Below, in pieces: positions 5,114-8,563 of a DNA stretch of 8,563 nucleotides (its first letter is position 1; each line of letters starts with the position of its first letter). This DNA is from an uncultured Clostridia bacterium (GTDB taxonomy: Bacteria > Bacillota > Clostridia > Christensenellales > Aristaeellaceae). Made by a program: the position numbers and the translations under genes. The notes under the pieces are model-generated. The model worked only from the letters and a program-made list of their open reading frames with translations, ran no database searches and was not told the DNA's origin. The stretch spans positions 1-8,563 of the forward strand of contig CALCUD010000123.1 in NCBI GenBank assembly GCA_937906775.1, written 5' to 3'.

Positions 5114-7318
5114 ATGCGAAACCGAACTTTTCTGCGGTATATCATTTCCTATGCGCTGGTTCTGATTCTGCCCTTTCTGTCCGTTTATTTCATTTTTAAC
5201 AGTGAAATCATCCGCCGGTATTCCGAGGAATCCGCTGAACAGGACAACAGCATGCTTGTTCAGCTGCGTGAAACGCTGGATACCGATCTGCAGCAGCTTT
5301 TCAATCTGTCCTATGTAATTCAGAACACTTCTTCCCTGAACCCGAAAAACATCGGCGAAAATGTCATTTCCATACGTGCCGCGGTTTCGGTTCTGAGCAC
5401 CTACAATTCCATCACAACCCTGCCGGAGACGGTGATCATCTACCGTTCCGGCGACGGGATCTGCTACACAAGCACAACCGCCATTTCTCCGGAAAAACTG
5501 TTCGGCCAGCAGGCCGTATACGCGAATCATACGGTTCAGGATTTCCTGACCGCGGTGGATGACCCCGCTTCGGTAGTTCTGTGGCCGGAGGACGCCGTGC
5601 ATATGTACGGCGGACAGACGGCGGACTACGTGACGCTTTTTGTATCGGTCGGCGCGGGAAATGTACGGCCGAAGCAGCGCTCGGTCTTCCTGATTCCCGT
5701 CCGGAAGCTGGAAGACCGGATTTTATCCCTTTCCGGCCGGGACGCTTCCGTTACGGTCACAGACCGTAACGGCGCCGTCCTGTTCTCGGTCGGAAAAGAT
5801 ATTCCCGGGCTTCAGGCCGGGGAACCTCTCGAAGATGAGGGCAGCTGTATTCTGGACGGACGGAATTATGCCGTTTTGAAGACAGCCTCCCGGATCACCG
5901 GGTGGGTCTATACCGTTCTCCGCCCGACGGACACGCTGGAAGGTCCGCTCCGCACCTACCGGCGCAATGCCACGGTTCTGCTGATTCTGGTCCTGCTGAT
6001 CGGCGGCGCGGTCATCTACGCGGTTTCCTGGCGAAGCTACAAGCCAATCCGGAATCTGGCGGAAAAGGCGCGTTCCTATAAGCCCGAAACGCGTCCCGGC
6101 AATGAAATGGAGCAGGTTGAATCCGTACTGGAATCCCTGTCCGACGAGAGCAACGCGTACCGCGCGACGCTGGAAAGCAGTACGGACAAGCTGCGTCAGA
6201 ACTGCCTGACGCGGATCCTTTCCGGTGCCGATCGGGACGGAAATCTCACAGCGGAACTGCGCAGCTACGGTTCCCTGACGGATCCGGACGCGCCCTGCCG
6301 CGTCGCCGTCATGGAGAAGCAGGGGCTTCATCGCGAAAGCGCGCCGGATTTCATTGCGTGGGAGCTGATGGCGGTATCTCTCGGAATCACAGACGCGGTC
6401 GTATGCGAAAATCCGCCGGACAGCGACCTGATCGCGGTGGTGTTCCAGTATATTGGAAAAACAGAAGAGTGCGACGGAGAACTGATGACCTTCCGGACCC
6501 GGATGGAGGATGAAACCGGCCTGCCCGTATCCGTCGGTGTCAGTGCCGACAAGCCGGTATCCTGCCTGCGGGAGGCCTATCTGCAGGCAGTTCGTTCCTA
6601 CAGGACACGGCTGGTTCGCGGCAAGGGAAACGTGTATTTTGAATCCGCCGAGCCGGAAGCAGCCGCGTCCGTGAAGGATTATCCGCTTCAGCAGCTGGAA
6701 GCGCTGCAGTGGCATCTGCTTCAGCTGGATGTCGACAACGCGCGGCAGTGTCTGCGAAACATAACCGCGGCCCTGCAGAAAAAGCCTGTTTCCGTCAGTC
6801 TGGCGCGGATGGTCTGTTCGGATACGGTCAATGTAACGCTTCGCACCCTGATCTCCATGAAGGACAAGGTCAATCCCGAACTGTCCGCGGAGCTGCTGGA
6901 GCAACTGGTCAGTTTTGACAGCGTGCAGGAACTGACAGGGCTGCTGGAGAATCTGATAGACAAAACGATTTCCGCCGTCGGAGATCCAGACAGCGGAGAG
7001 ACGGAGCGCCGGGTCGCGTCAATGAAGGAATATATCGGGGAGCATTGTTTCAGCGGTGATTTCTCCCTGCAGATGATCGCGGATCATTTCGGGCTGACTC
7101 CGTCGAATTTTTCCCATTATTTCAAGAGCTGCGTTGGGATCGGGCTGTCTGAATATGTTCAGGAACTGAGAAAAAACGAAGCCTGCCGCCTGCTGACGGA
7201 GACGGATCTTTCCGTGCAGGAAATCGGCTGCCGCATCGGTATGGTCAATGTATCTTCCTTCATTCGTTTCTTCAAGCAGATGACCGGGCTTACACCCGGC
7301 CAGTACCGGAAAACCTGA
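5114..7318 (+). CDS. Membrane-anchored AraC-family transcriptional regulator with extracellular sensor
   Basis: This 734-residue one-component regulator resembles Bacillus YtdP/YesS-type proteins that control pectin-oligosaccharide transporters. Order: membrane segment at about residues 10-29; an extracellular region of about 255 residues with a Cache-like flow (coiled opening 'QLRETLDTDLQQLFNLSYVIQ', then 'SGRDASVTVTDRNGAVLFSVG' and 'GRNYAVLKTASRITGWVYTVL'); a second membrane segment at about 286-304; a cytoplasmic linker; and a C-terminal AraC DNA-binding domain. The two helix-turn-helix units are at about 650-673 ('SLQMIADHFGLTPSNFSHYF') and 699-725 ('LSVQEIGCRIGMVNVSSFI'), ending in the family motif 'GLTPGQYRK'. 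The start at 5114 is chosen because AAGGAGGG lies just before it and the first membrane segment follows at once; the frame is open back to 4994 but those 40 residues overlap the promoter. It is divergent from the importer operon, so it probably senses the sugar, or the loaded binding protein, outside and activates uptake. The trigger molecule is unknown. Confidence 0.9.
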   Translation: MRNRTFLRYIISYALVLILPFLSVYFIFNSEIIRRYSEESAEQDNSMLVQLRETLDTDLQQLFNLSYVIQNTSSLNPKNIGENVISIRAAVSVLSTYNSITTLPETVIIYRSGDGICYTSTTAISPEKLFGQQAVYANHTVQDFLTAVDDPASVVLWPEDAVHMYGGQTADYVTLFVSVGAGNVRPKQRSVFLIPVRKLEDRILSLSGRDASVTVTDRNGAVLFSVGKDIPGLQAGEPLEDEGSCILDGRNYAVLKTASRITGWVYTVLRPTDTLEGPLRTYRRNATVLLILVLLIGGAVIYAVSWRSYKPIRNLAEKARSYKPETRPGNEMEQVESVLESLSDESNAYRATLESSTDKLRQNCLTRILSGADRDGNLTAELRSYGSLTDPDAPCRVAVMEKQGLHRESAPDFIAWELMAVSLGITDAVVCENPPDSDLIAVVFQYIGKTEECDGELMTFRTRMEDETGLPVSVGVSADKPVSCLREAYLQAVRSYRTRLVRGKGNVYFESAEPEAAASVKDYPLQQLEALQWHLLQLDVDNARQCLRNITAALQKKPVSVSLARMVCSDTVNVTLRTLISMKDKVNPELSAELLEQLVSFDSVQELTGLLENLIDKTISAVGDPDSGETERRVASMKEYIGEHCFSGDFSLQMIADHFGLTPSNFSHYFKSCVGIGLSEYVQELRKNEACRLLTETDLSVQEIGCRIGMVNVSSFIRFFKQMTGLTPGQYRKT

Positions 7319-7338
7319 CTGACAGGAGGCGCCTGCAA

Positions 7339-7841
7339 ATGAAAATCAAACAGTTGGTATCCTTTTTCTGTGTCTTCTTATTCTGTTCTGTCTTTCCGGA
7401 AATGCCGCGTTCGCCAAAGACGCGGCAGCCGTCAAAGCCCGCGGCATGACGCCCGTCATGTTCAACGACGGCATGTATTACGCCGGCCATACGGAAGCCG
7501 GGCGGCTGGACCCGGATATCCTCTGCTCCTACTGTATCACGGGCTGGCCGGGATATGACCTGGCGCCGGCCCGGCTCATTGAGAAAATGGGGCACCGGAT
7601 CATCAATACCGCTTCCGACTGGTATTATGTGCTCGGACGCCGGACCGGCGACGGCGGGAATCAGGATTTCACCAGCGACAAGACCGCGGCGGGGATCGCG
7701 CGGGTCGCGAAAAGCGAGGTCCCCGGCGGTGCGGACAGCGAGCCGGCGGGCGAAATGCTCTGCGTGTGGTGCGATGAGCCGATGGCGCCGTATACGGCGG
7801 AAGAGCGGGACATTCTGGATCGGCTCATCGGGCTGTTCTGA
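7339..7841 (+). pseudogene. Signal peptide joined to C-terminal half of a GH20 beta-N-acetylhexosaminidase barrel, frameshifted
   Basis: The gene starts at the ATG of 7339, nine bases after AGGAGG (7324-7329), 20 bases downstream of the regulator. As written, the frame ends after 36 residues (TGA at 7447-7449). If one T is restored in the T5 run at 7363-7367, an intact 167-residue protein appears: a textbook signal peptide (MKIKQ, hydrophobic core, cleavage after AAFA at residue 26), then a segment that matches my memory of streptococcal StrH-type GH20 domains. Matching motifs are 'GMTPVMFNDGMYY' (36-48), 'GWPGYDLAPA' (69-78), 'HRIINTASDWYYVLG' (86-100) and 'MLCVWCDEPMAPY' (140-152). A complete GH20 catalytic domain is about 330-350 residues and carries an Asp-Glu catalytic pair in its first half; that half is absent. 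A Trp I would expect in 'SYW' is Cys here (residue 66). The remnant is likely inactive. An unaided 131-residue product from ATG 7446 would lack a signal peptide. Confidence 0.75.
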
Positions 7842-7847
7842 AAAAGG

Positions 7848-7885
7848 AACCGGCCGTCTCCTCAGATGGATGGAGGCGGCCGGTT
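7848..7885. terminator. Bidirectional terminator between convergent genes
   Basis: Fourteen-base arms (AACCGGCCGTCTCC at 7848-7861 and GGAGGCGGCCGGTT at 7872-7885) pair with a single G-U wobble around a 10-base loop. A T run follows on the plus strand (TTTT, 7884-7887). On the minus strand the stem is followed by CCTTTTT (7841-7847). It ends the GH20 remnant transcript on one side and the ABC ATPase transcript on the other. Confidence 0.85.
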
Positions 7886-7892
7886 TTCAGTT

Positions 7893-7909
7893 CCGGGGCG
7901 AATCCCCGG
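7893..7909. repeat. Short accessory hairpin beside the bidirectional terminator
   Basis: CCGGGG (7893-7898) and CCCCGG (7904-7909) are perfect inverted copies around a five-base loop, placed between the stop codon of the ABC ATPase (7922) and the main terminator. On the minus strand it is met first and may aid termination or protect the mRNA end. It has no T run of its own. Confidence 0.4.
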
Positions 7910-7921
7910 TCCGGATCCCTG

Positions 7922-8563
7922 TCACGGCTTCAGCTTTACCGTCACCCGGTTTTCGCCCTCCCCGGCTTCGGACCGGCTGTAGCGGATCTCCACCGCGAGA
8001 TTCCGGAGGATGGCCACGGCGATCTGATTGTCTGAATTCATCGGGTTCCAGGGCTTTCCGGGATAGCGGATCACCGCGGTCGTCTCCCCCTGATCCCCGT
8101 CGTATTCCGCGGTGAAGCGGATGGGCTTCCCCGGCATCTCCGGCCGCAGCAGCTGATGGCACAGCTCCTCGAACAGGGACCTGAGCCGTGCCACCGTCCC
8201 CGCCGGCAGGTCGTTTTTATACCCGTACTGATCCAGCCGGGTCATGATCCCGTAGAAATCGTAATCCGCGCCGTCGATGACGGCCTCGAAGACCTTCAGA
8301 CGGCGGATGAAATGCCGCGTGCGCTCCATCCGCGGATGCTCAAAGATCTGCTCCGGCGTCCCGTCCTCGCAGATCCCGCCCTCGTCCATATAGAACACGC
8401 GGTTGCAGATCTCCCGGGCGAATTTCATCTCGTGGGTGACGATCATCATCGTCTTGCCGGATCGGGACAGATCCCGGATCACGGTCTGCACCTCCCCGAC
8501 CATCGTCGGGTCCAGCGCGCTGGTGGGCTCGTCAAACAGAATCACCTCCGGATCCATGGACAG
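7922..8563 (-). CDS. GlnQ-type amino-acid ABC ATPase with a GHKL-like C-terminal extension (N terminus cut by right edge)
   Basis: The last 213 residues of an ABC ATPase are visible; the frame is open through the right edge, so the Met at 8557 is internal. Numbering from that Met: Walker B VILFDE (5-10), D-loop SALD (13-16), switch His42 in IVTHEM, and the 'RVFYMDEGGICEDGTPEQIFEHP' run (53-75) place it in the polar amino-acid (GlnQ/HisP) class, which powers uptake of an amino acid such as glutamine. The Walker A and LSGGQ signature lie outside. A standard member ends near residue 87 ('FIRRL'). This one continues for about 124 residues with a different fold pattern: a helix 'DFYGIMTRLDQYG' (100-112), 'RLRSLFEELCHQLL' (124-137), strands 'IRFTAEYDG' and 'TTAVIRYPGKPWNPM' (159-173), then 'AILRNLAVEIRYSRS' (182-196) and 'ENRVTVKL' (202-209). 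This order resembles the anti-sigma/GHKL ATPase fold with the N-box Asn and glycine motifs degraded. That part is inference. Confidence 0.85.
   Translation of the reverse strand: MSMDPEVILFDEPTSALDPTMVGEVQTVIRDLSRSGKTMMIVTHEMKFAREICNRVFYMDEGGICEDGTPEQIFEHPRMERTRHFIRRLKVFEAVIDGADYDFYGIMTRLDQYGYKNDLPAGTVARLRSLFEELCHQLLRPEMPGKPIRFTAEYDGDQGETTAVIRYPGKPWNPMNSDNQIAVAILRNLAVEIRYSRSEAGEGENRVTVKLKP

Noticed and set aside
4219..5199. A 326-codon plus-strand frame across lplB and the divergent promoter
   Set aside because: It runs antisense through the permease and into the regulator start, with no ribosome binding site and no domain pattern.
5723..6904. A 393-codon minus-strand frame inside the regulator gene
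   Set aside because: It is antisense to a gene with strong AraC motifs at its end; no start signal or family pattern.
7363..7369. Programmed -1 ribosomal frameshift at the T run
   Set aside because: The run does not form a canonical X-XXY-YYZ slippery heptamer in the reading frame, and I see no obvious downstream stem. A single-base deletion is simpler.
1..8563. CRISPR array, insertion sequence, tRNA or rRNA gene
   Set aside because: No regularly spaced repeats, transposase motifs, cloverleaf-like segments or rRNA signature stretches were seen on either strand.

Overview
The window looks like a chromosomal carbohydrate-uptake locus from an anaerobic, gut-type Bacillota (Clostridia-like) bacterium. 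The reasons are strong AGGAGG-type ribosome binding sites, sigma-A type promoters, an LplA/LplB/LplC-type sugar ABC importer divergent from a large membrane-anchored AraC regulator, and moderately high GC by eye (not computed). No species call is possible from sequence reading alone.

Layout. Positions 1-439 (minus) hold the N-terminal part of a Fe3+/AfuA-type periplasmic binding protein, with its own promoter at 501-529. Positions 572-1261 (minus) encode a YhhN/TMEM86-type membrane protein (putative lysoplasmalogenase), also with its own promoter. Positions 1395-4893 (minus) form a three-gene operon in the order lplB-type permease, lplC-type permease, then a large solute-binding protein. A promoter at 4945-4973 drives it and a strong hairpin at 1349-1376 ends it. 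Divergent from it, 5114-7318 (plus) encodes a 734-residue AraC-family regulator with two membrane segments around an extracellular sensor region. It is followed 20 bp later by a broken gene (7339-7841). That gene is a signal peptide joined to the C-terminal half of a glycoside hydrolase family 20 (beta-N-acetylhexosaminidase) barrel, with a one-base frameshift inside the signal peptide. A bidirectional terminator (7848-7885) separates it from a convergent gene cut by the right edge (7922-8563, minus). That gene is a GlnQ-type amino-acid ABC ATPase with an unusual C-terminal extension of about 125 residues that resembles a degenerate GHKL/anti-sigma-type ATPase domain.

How it fits together. 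The regulator probably senses an oligosaccharide or the loaded binding protein outside the cell and activates the divergent importer operon. The operon has no ATPase, so a shared MsmX-type ATPase encoded elsewhere is expected. The GH20 remnant hints that the ancestral substrate contained N-acetylhexosamine, but it lacks the catalytic Asp-Glu pair and is probably not an active enzyme. The intergenic region between regulator and importer (4894-5113) holds a direct repeat and an inverted repeat that are candidate control sites.

The points most worth following up are the ABC-ATPase/GHKL-like fusion, the GH20 half-barrel remnant, and the operator-like repeats in the divergent promoter region.
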